Below are positions 25,671 through 37,700 of a DNA stretch of 64,000 bases, in pieces (position 1 is the first letter of the stretch; each line of letters starts with the position of its first letter). This stretch comes from Diphasiastrum complanatum (Eukaryota > Streptophyta > Lycopodiopsida > Lycopodiales > Lycopodiaceae): positions 32,372,927-32,436,926 of the forward strand of contig CM055109.1 in assembly GCA_029204225.1 (NCBI GenBank). The letters run 5' to 3'. The translations under genes were made by a program, and so were the position numbers. The notes beneath the pieces were generated by a model. It was not told the origin of the DNA and made no database searches. It saw only the letters and a list, made by a program, of their open reading frames with translations.

Positions 25671-27217
25671 CTATGTGGTATATCCTCTTGGTAATGCTCG
25701 GTGGTTCTTTTTTGCACTTCGGCTTCCGGATTCTCCCAACTCATTCACTTGAAAAGCTCTGATCCCAATTTTCATGAGTTTGAAGAAGCTAGCTGACCAA
25801 AGATACTTTGAACTTCTCAATGAAACATCTCTTAAAACTATAATCTTCTTAGTTTCTAGGATGTAAATCCTATATCCTTTCTGTCTATCAAGATATCCCA
25901 CAAATACCCCTTTTCGCGCTCTAGGATCAAGTTTCTTCTTACCAATATCTTCTACTAATGCATAGCACAAACAACCAAAAACCCTTATGTGATCTAGCAT
26001 TGTTTTGGACTTGGTCCAGAGTTCTTTGGTGTCTTTCAGTTCAGTCTCTGTATTGGCAATCTGTTATAAATATATGCGGCTGCAGACAAAGCTTCTGCCC
26101 AAAAAGATTTAGGCAAGTTCTTTCCATACATCATGCACCTCACACTATTTAATAAAGTTCGATTCATTCTTTCACTAACTCCATTCTGCTGTGGATTTCG
26201 AGGACAAGTTAGTTGTCTTTTGATTCCTTCTTGCTTGCAAAACAGTTCAAATTCTTTGTTGACAAATTTCCTCCCATTGTCTGTTCTTAAGGCTAGAGGT
26301 GCTTGTCCCTTATGAGTCTTACATGCATTCACATATTCTTTGAAAGCAAACAAGGCTTTTGATTTAAGCTTTAGAGCATTTACAACTGTATAACGAGAAT
26401 AATCATCCGTAATCATTATAAAATATTTTGCAGATCCTATGGATGATATTTTAATTGGTCCACAAAGATCACTATGAACGAGCTCCAATATTTTCTTGCT
26501 AAAATGCTTACTGGATTTAGCAAATGGCTTCTTGTTCATTTTCCCTCTTAAGCACGCTTCACATTGTTTACATTTGAATTCCCCTTTTTCATTCCACCTG
26601 TCTAGCTTGCTCCCTTTTGATATTAATTTCTCTAGATTTTTGTGAGATGCATGTCCTAATCTCTCATGCCAAACCCATGACTCTATGTTAGGTCTTTCCT
26701 CAGCAATATTTGTATGTTCTTCTTTTATAGAATTGCATTCAACTCTAAATAGATTGCCAGCTTTAACACTCTTTATAACAAGCTTTTCATCAATATAAAT
26801 CAGATAGTTCCCCCCTTGAAATCTACTTTCAATCCCCATATCCATCATTCTGATGACAGAAAGAAGATTTTTATTGATACCAGGTACATATAAGACTTCC
26901 ATTAGTTTTCCCCTTCTTGTTTCACTAAGCTGAATAAGAACATTACCTATCCCTTCTGCTACAATACGCTTATTGTCTCCCATAAAAATATTGATAGGCG
27001 GATCTAGATACATGAAGTCTCAAATGATGTGTTTGTGGGGCATCATATGAGAGGTGGCTCCAGAATCCGCATACCAATGTAGATCCAGCTCTTCATCGCT
27101 ATCACTGCTGATCACAACTCTGTTTCTGAAATGTTCAGCTTTAAGAGGGTTAGTCTTTTGCCTTGCCATCATACATCTCTCTTCAGGTTCCGCATCTTCT
27201 TTATCTTCCTCAGCCAA
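25671..27217 (-). mobile_element. Copia pol remnant (protease to integrase)
   Basis: Minus-strand Ty1/Copia order. The 27217-27020 part has an acidic region and protease block HWYADSGATSHMM. 27013-26036 has GAG-pre-integrase (YVPGINKNLLSV), zinc-binding HERLGHASH...CKQCEACLRGK, integrase core ELVHSDLCGPI, LRTDNG.KF and PQQNGVSERMNRTLL. 26000-25671 carries the post-integrase block IRVFGCLCYAL..KLDPRARKGVFVGY. Frames break at about 27015 and 26030. Reverse transcriptase, RNase H and both LTRs are not recognised. Integrase is nearly continuous over 325 codons, so this copy is less decayed than the one at 8.1 kb. Confidence 0.9.
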
Positions 27218-28240
27218 GCATTAGAAAAAATTTGGCCTTGGAAAGGGCTCTATAAGGATTGCCATGTAGAATGACAATTTTTTGGTAATGTAGAATACTA
27301 AAATTAAATCTTTTCCAGCCCGCAGTCCTGCCCACACAATCTTTGATGGTTAGCTATTATGTGCATAGTATAGTCTGTGGCTGAAAAAAATCATAACTTT
27401 TGAACGACAACTCGGATTGAGACGATTACGGTGCCATATTCGATATTCTGTTGGAAGAGGCTGATATCGCTTCAACGCGCATGAATGATTACGATCTAGG
27501 TGTCAAGAACCAGACGCACGTTGAATCGATATTGCGTAAGAAGAGGCTAATATATCATCAGCGCGCGAGAATGAAAAATAAGTGGACAAAAAATGAAGGT
27601 GCACGCGTCAATTCGATATTGCGAGAGAAGGCCAAAGAATAAAATAACAATGGAGTTATAAAAAAAAGATCACGGAATCACAGTAAATAAGGTGGCACCC
27701 ATATTTATAGCCCTTTCTGGTTAATCACAACCATACATTTGTCCACGAATCATTTGTCCACCAATCATTTATCCACCAATCAGAAAGATACACCATTGTA
27801 CCTATGCTGTAGTACCATAAAAAGTCTATCATTAGCATGTCCGAATAATCATAGGCCTATCCGAGTATTTATTACCAGTATTTATGAATATTTATTAGCC
27901 AAATAATCATTAGCCATAATCAGTAGCCATCATCATTAGCTGTAAAACGTTCACGAGGGTCATAATTGGTCTCTCCCTTACCCTATTTAAGCACAAACAA
28001 GATAACATAAAAAATTTGTGCAATTGTTCATTCGGAATGGATTCAAAAGACGGATCATTTAGCCGATATCGATTAGGCGCACGAGAATGACTGAACTGGA
28101 AGGCGCCTCAACAAGGATGCGCGTTGAACCAATATTGCACGGAACTGTGTATGATCAAAGCTTGTTTCGATAGATTCAAAATACAGACTAAAGCTACGAA
28201 GATACTACCGAAGCAAGCTTTGATCATTCAAAAAATTTGT
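27218..28240. other. No gene recognised; short repeats
   Basis: Contains an LTR-like word 'taacttttgaacgacaactc' (about 27393) that recurs at about 28760, and related 'gcgcgttgaa' words at about 27516 and 28120. An inverted pair 'atgatcaaagcttg' / 'caagctttgatcat' lies at about 28151 and 28211. Probably the remains of an LTR element. Confidence 0.4.
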
Positions 28241-28532
28241 TAATGCTAGAAATGGCAATAGCAAGGATCATGCAGACAGAGCTAAGAAGAAGCAAGATGG
28301 CAGAGCCATCTGACCAAGAAATGGCCTTGATTATGACATCTCAATGAAGTCAAGCTAAAAATCCACAAAAGCAAAAGGAAAAGCAAAATGCCAAAGGAAA
28401 GAAAGAGTTTCGAAGGAAATTCGAAAGAAAGTGCTATGTCTGTGATTCACCAGATCATCTGGTAAAAGACTGTCCAATAAAAGCACGAATTAAGCAAATG
28501 CAAACCCGAGAAGTAGCAAACTTCAATTAGAA
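28241..28532 (+). pseudogene. Gag C-terminus with CCHC zinc knuckle
   Basis: A plus-strand frame, stopped at about 28346 and 28530, is Lys-rich and contains CYVCDSPDHLVKDCP, a CX2CX4HX4C retroelement zinc knuckle. No protease or polymerase follows. Flanking 'taacttttgaacgacaactc' words at 27.39 and 28.76 kb may be remnants of its LTRs. Confidence 0.6.
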
Positions 28533-28790
28533 AAAATTTGAGCACAAAAGAGGCCTTTCAAAAAGATATTTTCTTCCACATGGTCCAATCAAAACACTCA
28601 AATTTGAAATCTACGTAACGTAGCTCCTTCAAATTGACTTTCTTTTCTTTTTAAAAGAATTGTAGTTTTGCGTCAGGGGCATCCCGTAAATAAGCCATTT
28701 TATCTGTAGTATAGTATGCAACTCAACAAACAAAAAAAAAAAAAAAAAAAAAACCATGTAACTTTTGAACGACAACTCAGATTGAGACGA

Positions 28791-29100
28791 TTACAACGCG
28801 CGTTAGAAAGCCCTCGATGAGAGCTTTTCAACAACACCCAACATGACCCAGTTTTGAGCTACGGTGAAGAAGTTATGGCCAGTCAAAGTTTTGGTCAGTC
28901 AACACTTGGTCAACCCGATCTCTTTAAAGCGTCGTTGACCAGAACTTATCTCTTACGACGCTTGAAAGAGATATCGGGTTGACCAAGTGTTGACCGAGCA
29001 AAACTTTGACTGGCCATAACTTCTTCACTGTAGCTCGGAACTGGGTCATGTTGGGTGTCGTTGAAAAGCTCTCGTCGAGGGCATTTTAACGTGACATTAT
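28791..29100. repeat. Long inverted repeat (hairpin), ~125-bp arms
   Basis: Left arm 28810-28934 and right arm 28956-29082 are reverse complements with about ten mismatches. The loop is 21 bp, and similarity extends weakly outward to about 28791 and 29100. The left arm reads 'gccctcgatgagagctttt...gatctctttaaagcgtcg'. A poly(A) run of about 22 precedes it at 28732. A transcript would fold into a long imperfect double strand. Confidence 0.93.
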
Positions 29101-29612
29101 TTCCACGTCAAACCAAAATTCGCAAACCATCTCAACTATCCACTCATGGCCTGAAACCCATGTCTATGTCTTGACTTGTCCAAAATCCATTAGTATATGG
29201 CCGAAAAGTGATTTTAATCATTTTTTATCAACATAGATCAGACAATAGACTTCACAACAATTTGGTATTGAGAAATCTCCAATTGTTATACTATTTTTGT
29301 ACATCTGCAAATTTTTCCCATATGCGAACTAGAATTCGAGATCCTTTAATATGATCTGCAAGACTCTATACGAGAAAAAAAGAGCTTCTATGAATTCTCT
29401 TGATACAGTCCTCATTATAATATCAATAAAGAGTCATTTTACAATATATCTGTTCTAAAAAGAATTCGCAGACCAAGCCAACTTCTCTACTTGGACTCAG
29501 AAATTGCTACTCATTACTCTACAGATTCTTGTAGTGACCAGTTGAAGCCTCTATAGCCTTCAGTGAAAATGTTCGTAGACACTCTGGTTTTAGAATTACC
29601 ATATCCTTTAAG
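29101..29612. other. No gene recognised; leader of the gag fragment
   Basis: AT-rich sequence between the inverted repeat and a gag start. No frame of note. Confidence 0.4.
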
Positions 29613-30172
29613 ATGTCTAAGAAACCCGGTGAGTCTTCACAAAACCCACTAGTGAAATCTAAGCGTTTGATTCCTCACATTGATGCACCTAAATATGATG
29701 CAAAATCTAACCCAGTTAGATTTCTTCAAGACTTTGACAATGCGTGTAAATTCTATGGAGACACATCTAAAACTGAAAAGTTAAGATTGTTTCCTATGGT
29801 CTTGAATGGAGCCACAAAAGAGTGATATCTCAACCTCGAACTCCAAGATCTCTGTTCTTGGGATACTGTAAAAGATGCCCTCATTAAGAACTTCAAACCA
29901 TCTAAATTGTCTCAAAGCGCTTTCATCTAGATAATCCATATCAAGATCCATCGTGAAGAGTCTGTCAAAAATTTACATTGGCATTTTAAACAACTCAAGG
30001 TAGAATGTGTGGATGAAAACATCACAAAGAAAATGGCAATTAAGCTTTTCCTTGTTGGACTCCCTAAGAGAATCCGATGTGAAATCAAACCAGTTGATTC
30101 CTATGAACAACTCAAAGATGTCATGAATGAAGACGGGGGGTATGATGATGATTTTGATCATCGAGAACGGTA
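29613..30172 (+). pseudogene. Gypsy-type gag fragment
   Basis: Starts at ATG 29613. An RFLQDFDNACKFYGD block, then ALIKNFKPSKLSQ and IKLFLVGLPKRIRCEI, follow the retrotransposon Gag (Ty3/Gypsy capsid) pattern. Stops occur at about 29823 and 29928. No zinc knuckle or pol follows, so this is a truncated, dead copy. Confidence 0.65.
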
Positions 30173-31780
30173 AGGGAAAACCCACATTAAAAATGATAAC
30201 CATAAAATTGAGATAAAGACTACCCCTTTGCAAATCCTAGCTTGAGATTGGATGGTGGTAGTTTCAAAATAATTATCAAATAAGACAAAAGATGACAATG
30301 CAGTGTAAAGTTGAATAAACATTATGAGTAAGGGAGGGGCAACTTGCGAAAAAAAAAACATTCATTTTCTTAGTATACTTATGACCAAGAACAATGAAAA
30401 AAATTCTACGAGATGTAAAATTGCATAAAAGTGTGAACAGAATAATATTATTGCGATAAAATTGATTGTTCAATAAAGTACGTGCTAACGATATACCACA
30501 TTATGATAAAAGAGTAATGATAAATGAATGGTCAAGTAAAAACAACAAATCTAAAAAGATAAATATAATGACCTTGCCTAGATATGGTATTCACCTTTTC
30601 AACCATGCCTAGCATAGGAATTTTGTAATTGCTCTCTTTAAATTGAGTTCTTTCATTTTATTTCTCCCATGCTAAGATAGCTCTTTCTTTTTTCAGACTG
30701 CTGAAGACAAAAAGAATAAGGTCCTTTGAGAACAATTTAAAAGACATATTTTTAAGGCCAAGGCAGATAAGGATAGAGAAAGGTTGGCACGGGGGGAAAC
30801 TATAGCAGAGGAGGTTCAAACTGAGACCTACCTTCCCAAAAATGTTGATGATCAACCGTGTGGAACATCAATGGCAAGTATAGTTCCAATAACCTTTAAA
30901 TCAATGGAAAATAAGGATAGCAAACATAGCAAGCTCTGATGCACTTTTAAACTCGAAGATATTATTACCCATACTAGTGGATTGACAAACAAAGCCAAAA
31001 GAGCAATGGGATCAACAAGAGATGGCAACTAGCCTATACTTTGTAGACAGCATCATGATAGATTGAAACTCTATAAGAGATGTTTCATCTCACCTTAGAA
31101 TGTATTATTTAATTTGATAATTACATATGAAAGAGAAGTTTTTGTGCATATACTGGAAAATTATCTTTCAAAAGAGCGCAGTGCCAGGACTAATACCATG
31201 GCCAATTTTGCAAACAGAAAAACTACCTCAAAGGAAGAAGTAAATACAAAAACATGGCAAAATAGGCAGCTCTGAAAATCCCCATGTGTACTCTTATTCC
31301 CTTCCCCTCACTCTTCTCCAGGAAGTGATGTTACAATCAAAAGATTACCTTGTTACAATCAAATACACAATAGACATGATATAGATAGCCACTTATCTGC
31401 ATTGAATAATACATTAAAAGAAAAATTGTTGCGAACAACCAGCTCCTAAACATAAAAACGACTTCAGAAATCATAACTGTATTCCAAATTTCGATTTCTG
31501 TATCATTTAAGACATGCTGCACGACAAAAGTGCGACGGTGTGCATTAAGAAAGTTTACAGTCTGGGTTTGAGCATACACTACAACAATGTACAGAATATA
31601 TATAAGCAGTTTCACAAATCCGAAATTGAAACCAGAGAATAGCAAATGATGCCACGAATTGCCAACTCAAATGAAGAACTTGTGGAGATTAGAATGCAGC
31701 ATTAAGTTCAGTTCCACAGTAAGACTGACAAGATGCATTTGTGAATTGCACTTTGAAGAGATGCCCCTTGAGGCTTGGAC
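30173..31780. other. No gene recognised; downstream of GAL1
   Basis: AT-rich sequence beyond the 3' end of the minus-strand galactokinase gene. No supportable frame on either strand. Confidence 0.5.
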
Positions 31781-31786
31781 TTTATT
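31781..31786 (-). terminator. Candidate poly(A) signal of GAL1
   Basis: AATAAA on the minus strand, 57 nt after the galactokinase stop codon. The position is reasonable for 3' end formation. Confidence 0.5.
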
Positions 31787-31842
31787 GAGAATGCTAGCTT
31801 ACAAAAGCTAGTAAAATAAAATTTAGGAGAAGGAATTGAATA

Positions 31843-31953
31843 TCATAGTTTTAAAACAGCAGCTCCACTTGAAGGTTTAGAGGCAAAAACATATAAACCT
31901 AAATTATCAGATTTAATCAATCCCTTTTCAGTGCGTGAGTGGAAGAATTTTTC
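31843..31953 (-). CDS. GAL1: GAL1 exon 13 (last coding exon)
   Basis: 111 nt including TGA. Begins [20 protein letters not shown] and ends [13 protein letters not shown], the usual galactokinase C-terminus. Acceptor CTGCAG after a 104-nt intron. Numbering assumes one upstream exon before 56394. Confidence 0.95.
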   Translation of the reverse strand, partial: EKFFHSRTEKGLIKSDNLGLYVFASKPSSGAAVLKL

Positions 31954-34655
31954 CTGCAGGACAAATTCCAGAGGATCATGACAGCAGGTCAATTGTAGCA
32001 ACCTTCACCAATGATAATTAAGCTTGAATTTTATCTAAAATCTAAAACAAAACATACCTTCAATGAAAGGATGAAAGAAAGCACAGATGTCTCTTTCACA
32101 AGCGCCACAACACAACCTCCCCAACCAGCTCCTGTTAGTCTGGCTCCAAGTGCTCCACTCTTACGGCATACATCAACAAGTTCCTCTAGCTCAGGGCAGC
32201 TGTACACTTAACATGCTCATAATTAGACAAATTTTGAACCCAGAAGGAGACATTGCTGCCATTCCAACCATGTTCCATCAACAACAACATTAAAAATGAC
32301 AACCTTCCACAATATCTACATTCATAAAAACAAAAACATCAATTGGGGTTAACATCTCACATTCACCAAGAAAGATACTTTACACAGCATGTTATAGCGT
32401 ATATTGCTAACCACAGTTTTGGGGAAACTCTTTCCCATCCCTTTTTGGCCAGGAAATGCATTTCCTGGCATCCACTGCTTTCCCAACCTTGGGAAATGAT
32501 GCCCAGGAAAAGATCATTCCCAGAAGTTGGGGATTGTGTGACTCTGGGGGCTAGTCTCAGGCAAATGCTGCCTGAATCTGGCCTGAACCTAATTGGATAG
32601 GGGCCAAAACCCTCCCAATGGGGTCCATGCCCCATCTACTTTCAAACTTGAGCACTTCTCTACTTGTTCTTTTTTCCCTCCCGTGAACGACTATGTTTAC
32701 AGGAAGGTGCATTTTTATCCAAACTTTTTAATTCCGCCTCCGTTTTCAATGAGTTGATGCAGTAGATTGCTACTAAGGCAGCAATTCTAACTATATCAAT
32801 TTTTTGCTGAATTTTGGTATGTATTCTGTCCAAAACATCCTACACCTTAATAAATTTTTAGGTGTTTTGCAGCTTCATTGTTTTGGACTTCAACTTCAGA
32901 AAGTGCAATCGTTCTTGCGAATTGTTGTCACTATCAGACTACTAGTTCAATAGCATTTAACGCTCAAGGCTATTGGCCTCAAATAGCACTGAAATTTCTT
33001 CAATCCTAACTCTTTTTCTAAAGCTTGTTAGCTCTGATTTTGCAATATATGGGCTTTTAGTAATCCCTCGCAAAGCATAGATGTTGACACTAGTACCAAA
33101 GGACTCCGACATTGATATTGGTGTGCAAATTGCCTCTCAATATCTCAATTAAGCTGTCTAATCCCAAGCATTATCATGTTGGACTTATAACTTATAAAAG
33201 CCTCCTGTCAAAAGAACCAACCAATGTTGCAGCGCATCGTGATCCGGAAGGATTTCGTTCCAGATCGTGCGATCCGGATCGTGCGCGTTCCGGGACCAGA
33301 AACGCTGTCCCGGAACGCGTTGAAAATTGCAATTTTTTTTATGTAGGCCGCGAGCAGGCAGCCTGCAGCCCACATAAAAAAATTTGCCTTCTCAGAGTTG
33401 GAGAGAGAGAGAGAGTGAAGGTGAGAACGTGATGGTGGGCATGGAGCATCGATCCATGCGTGATCAAGACGGTGGCAGCGACAAGGTGGTGGCGTTTGTC
33501 TCCAAAAAGGTAGGTTTTGAGTTCAAACCTTGGTACCTCATAGAATGAGCTGTAGGCAACGTAATGAAGTGGTTTTTGGTTTCAAATCATCTGTATTGAA
33601 CCCCACAAACATGCTCATGCTGTTAGTTTTCCCCATTAGCTTGTACCAAAAGATATGAATCTCATGCCCCTTTTCGATGTGTTTTTGACTCTTATTGCAA
33701 ACTAGCTTATAATCATTTGATTGAGATGCAATTTTAGGCTAAACTGTGTTTCTTCATGCCCACAAACATGCTTGTGCTGTTAGTTTCGGTTTTTATCGCT
33801 TGTAGAGAAAGTTTTCGGTGGCATGCCCAAATCACATGTGTTTTAGGGTTTGGGGTTTATGGATCTTGTAGGCATGCCATTGCGCTGCAGTATGAAGTTG
33901 CACTGTCTTTCTTCACTGCAATAGGATGTTTGTTTTGAGGGGTTTAGGGTCCAGGACACGTTTTGCAGCTTACACCTATTGTTGATGCAACAAAATGGCA
34001 ATTTTTTTTCGACTTTGGGTTTAGGGTTGTTGTAACTTGTAACAATTGATTGATGTGAATACATATGTGGAATCCGAGTGTTGTTGCTAGCAACGGAATA
34101 CTGACATGTGATTGTTTGCTTCCTCTTTTGCAGATCTGATACATTGGCTGATTCACACGATTTGATACATTGACAGATTCACACGATGCCGGTCCTTGGT
34201 AGAGGCATTTGGTCAGAGGTAGAGTTGACAGAGGGGGATGTGGCTACGCACCAAGGATCCGGTGCCCGCAGATGGAGATGCCTGCATTGTGGCGACGTCT
34301 TTACTGGTTCTCTTACCAGGGTTAGGGCCCATTTGCTAGGACTTACCATGCCAGATGGGTGGGCATATCCATTTGAGTTTCACAGGCAGTTGAGGGCCAG
34401 GTCGGCTCTAAGTTTATAGGGCCTTCCCAGGGTTCCACAGACATTGATGACTCAGACTTTGAGTTAGAGGACAATTGTTAGTTGTTAGTTGTTATAAGAC
34501 ATTGTTTATCGGACGTCACTCTACTTTTTCTCAGCCTTGAGCCCGACATTATATATTTTCATGTTTTTACAATGTGTCTTGTCGGTTTGTGTTTGAATAT
34601 GGTTTTTTCTAGCATGGTCTACTTCAGTAGGTAATTATCACATTCTAATTTCTAC

Positions 34656-34706
<51 letters not shown>

Positions 34707-37700
34707 CAATATGCTTTCAATGCTTTGCTCTGCACATGATTTCATTTCACACAATACTATAGAAAATCATTTAATGGTGGAAAATAACTTAATGGTAGAA
34801 AATCACTCAATGGTTCGAAAATGGACTACAATGGTCTTGAAATGATGGCAAACTTGATAAATGAACTGCTCTCGAAAAAACCTTCCATTCGATACCCATA
34901 TTGGCACTAAAAAAATTTCAAAAAAAAAAAATAGCGTTTTGGGAAACCCTAATGGGAAATCCAGGAACACAATCCGGAACGCGTTCCGGATCGTGGGCTG
35001 CAACTTTGGAACCAACCTAGAAAAGCTTTAAGCAAAAACCTACTTTAGAAGAATTTGACATCATAATAGTCAGAAAACGTAAGTACTTGTAGCTTATAGC
35101 TTGAAAGTAGCTTTTTTTAGCAAAAAATTTTGGTACTCGAGGAGATCAAATATACAAGCCAATCTGCAAATGTAGTGTCCTAACTTGAGACTGAATACTA
35201 AAGTTGTAGCAGGTTAAGTGACCATTCAACATCCATTTTCTATAAAATTTGAGCCGCTTGAAATTTTACTAGAAAAAACCTAGACTTAACATTTTGTTAA
35301 AGGTAAACTAAAATTTGCAAAAGTAAAACTTGTGACTAAAAAATAATAATCATCTCATACCACAGTGAACTAGTTCCAAGTTTGAAAGTCCGTATCATAC
35401 TGCACTTGACCAGACAACTGTTATAATTTTCTGATTATTTCTGTTACTACTATATAATGAAAAACTAGTTCAGTATAAAACTTTCTAGGTTTGAAATTTT
35501 TCTTGAAGTGTAGAGCATTTAGTGGAGATTGAAGTTGCTGACCTTAATCACAATTGCACTGAAATGCCTTTTTGCAAAGCCGGCAACTGACAACAAGCAG
35601 TGTTGTCATTTTGTTATTGATCAGCCATCTTGACACGTCTACTCAGGTGCAAGATTTTTTTACACAAGTCAAAAAAATAGCTAGTTATTTGTGTCTTAGG
35701 TCATTTGTGAAGTAAGTCAGAAGGTTCAAATCACAATCCATGGGAATTTAAGACGCAATATATTATTATGGATAGGGGCCATTGGGATATTGTGACAAGA
35801 GAAGAGATTAGGCCCCACGCTTCAGACCTCTCGTGAATGCATGATGAGGTAGGAACATCCCCTCGGCTGGGATGGCAATATAGCCTGGTTATAAGGATTG
35901 TTTTATTATGTCCCTCAAATTGCACCTTAGTGTAAGCAAATATAATTTGACTGGCGAAGTCAAATGGCACTATGTCATGACCATATCAATATGTTCAATC
36001 ATTATGGAAAAAGTCTAGTGCAGTTTAGACAAAGCAAGTTTTCCCTTAGGCTCCATACTTACACTCTTGAGTTGGCCCCTTGAGTTGAGGTCTTAGGGCT
36101 CCATATTACAGCAATTAATAACTGTATAACAAACCCAATTTACATTTTGCATGGCAGTAAAATAGACCACATCAAACTAAAGCACGCAATAAAAGAAAAT
36201 AGCCCTCACTTTTCCAACAGCTCACTGTGGAAGTCAGGGACCATACGCTAGGGGGGCAGGGCAGGTCCATCTTGACATAACCCTAAGGAGACCGCTGGAG
36301 ACTATGAATAATTATTGCTCCTCTGATTTTAGTAATTCATGATATAGTGTTTGGCAGCTTCTGTCTAGAAGTCTATGGCAATGTTCCTTTGTAAGAAGGC
36401 AAGATACCAGTCTATTGTGGATTATCAAGATATACTTGTAGGAGATGATTGACAGTTCACTGTTTTATGACGATTTTGGGTGTGTGTGATTAGCAAGATG
36501 ATCCAAACTGCGAAGCGAACATCCCAAGCCCAAATTATAAATCAGATAGTGCAAGAGCAAGCAATCAAGCAATAACAACGAGGTGAGGCTAAAAATAGCT
36601 TACAGATAGTCCAACTTTAAAACTTCAAGGATCTGAACAACTGTACTTTGACCTTTCCAGAAATCTTTTTACTAGGTTTAGGGACTGGACTGGCTTGGTG
36701 ATTCAAATTGAGAAATTGTGAGTATTTTTTATCTGTCGTGCAAATATCAACTGATGAAGAAACAAAAAGTGCAACAGAAAAACTTAATGTGAACATCAAT
36801 GTGAAAAGAAAGGGATTTTGAGAGAGAACCTGCACTCATACAAAAGATTGCAACTAGAATGGCTCTCATTCATTAGATCTCCAAGCTCCGGTAAAGCTTC
36901 ATCCTCACTGCACAGTGCTCGTGCAACATTTAATTTTGCCCAAAATCAATACTATAAAAGGTTGAATCACCACATAAGAGCGATATTTTAGTCACTGAGA
37001 AGTGGCAGAAGATTGGGTTGTTTACAAACTCAAGAAAGATTCTTCAGTAGTGCCACTAATTTTCTTTTCCAATCTGAACAGCCCAGTGCCAATCTTTCTC
37101 TTATTCTTGAATAATGACACTCTTTCTTTATTACTACCAAGTTAATAATCAAAATTATGCAATCTTGCCTTCGTGCCTCTAGCTAAATAGTGTTAGAATA
37201 ACTTGCACGACATAAGAGTAAAAAGAAATTTATGTCTCTTCTTGCTGATTGACATAAAAGCTTAAGATTACCTCTACATCATAAATCCTTGAGTCCTTCA
37301 ATAAACAATACCAACATGGATGTTTATGACTTTGTAAACAAGATCAGCAGGTTATTAAAAAATGCTACCATGCCAAACATTTTCCAACTAAACCATAACA
37401 AACAAGAACAAGGTCCGTGATCATCCTTACACCTCATCATTCTAAAGCTCAAAAATGATACCGAATACACTACGTTGTGAAAATTGTTGGAGAAAAAAAT
37501 TAAGCTACTCTGTTCATATAGAAGATGCTAACTAGTAAATTCAATAAAATTTTGAAGCGTTAAATAGAAGCACGTAACAGCAAGTATGTCTCACCTTACA
37601 ACGAGAAAATTTGATAATTAGCCTCCTTCTGAGCTAGAACATATTAACTTTTTGTAACGTAAAGATAGTGCCAGAGTTTCTTGTCCCTTGTGTGAGAGAT

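Noticed and set aside
27451-27642. 63-codon frame rich in Arg/Lys
   Set aside because: It is built from short repeated words and has no domain or conserved neighbour.
34186-34419. BED ORF as an extra galactokinase exon
   Set aside because: It is on the opposite strand, and exons 11 and 12 join in phase without it.
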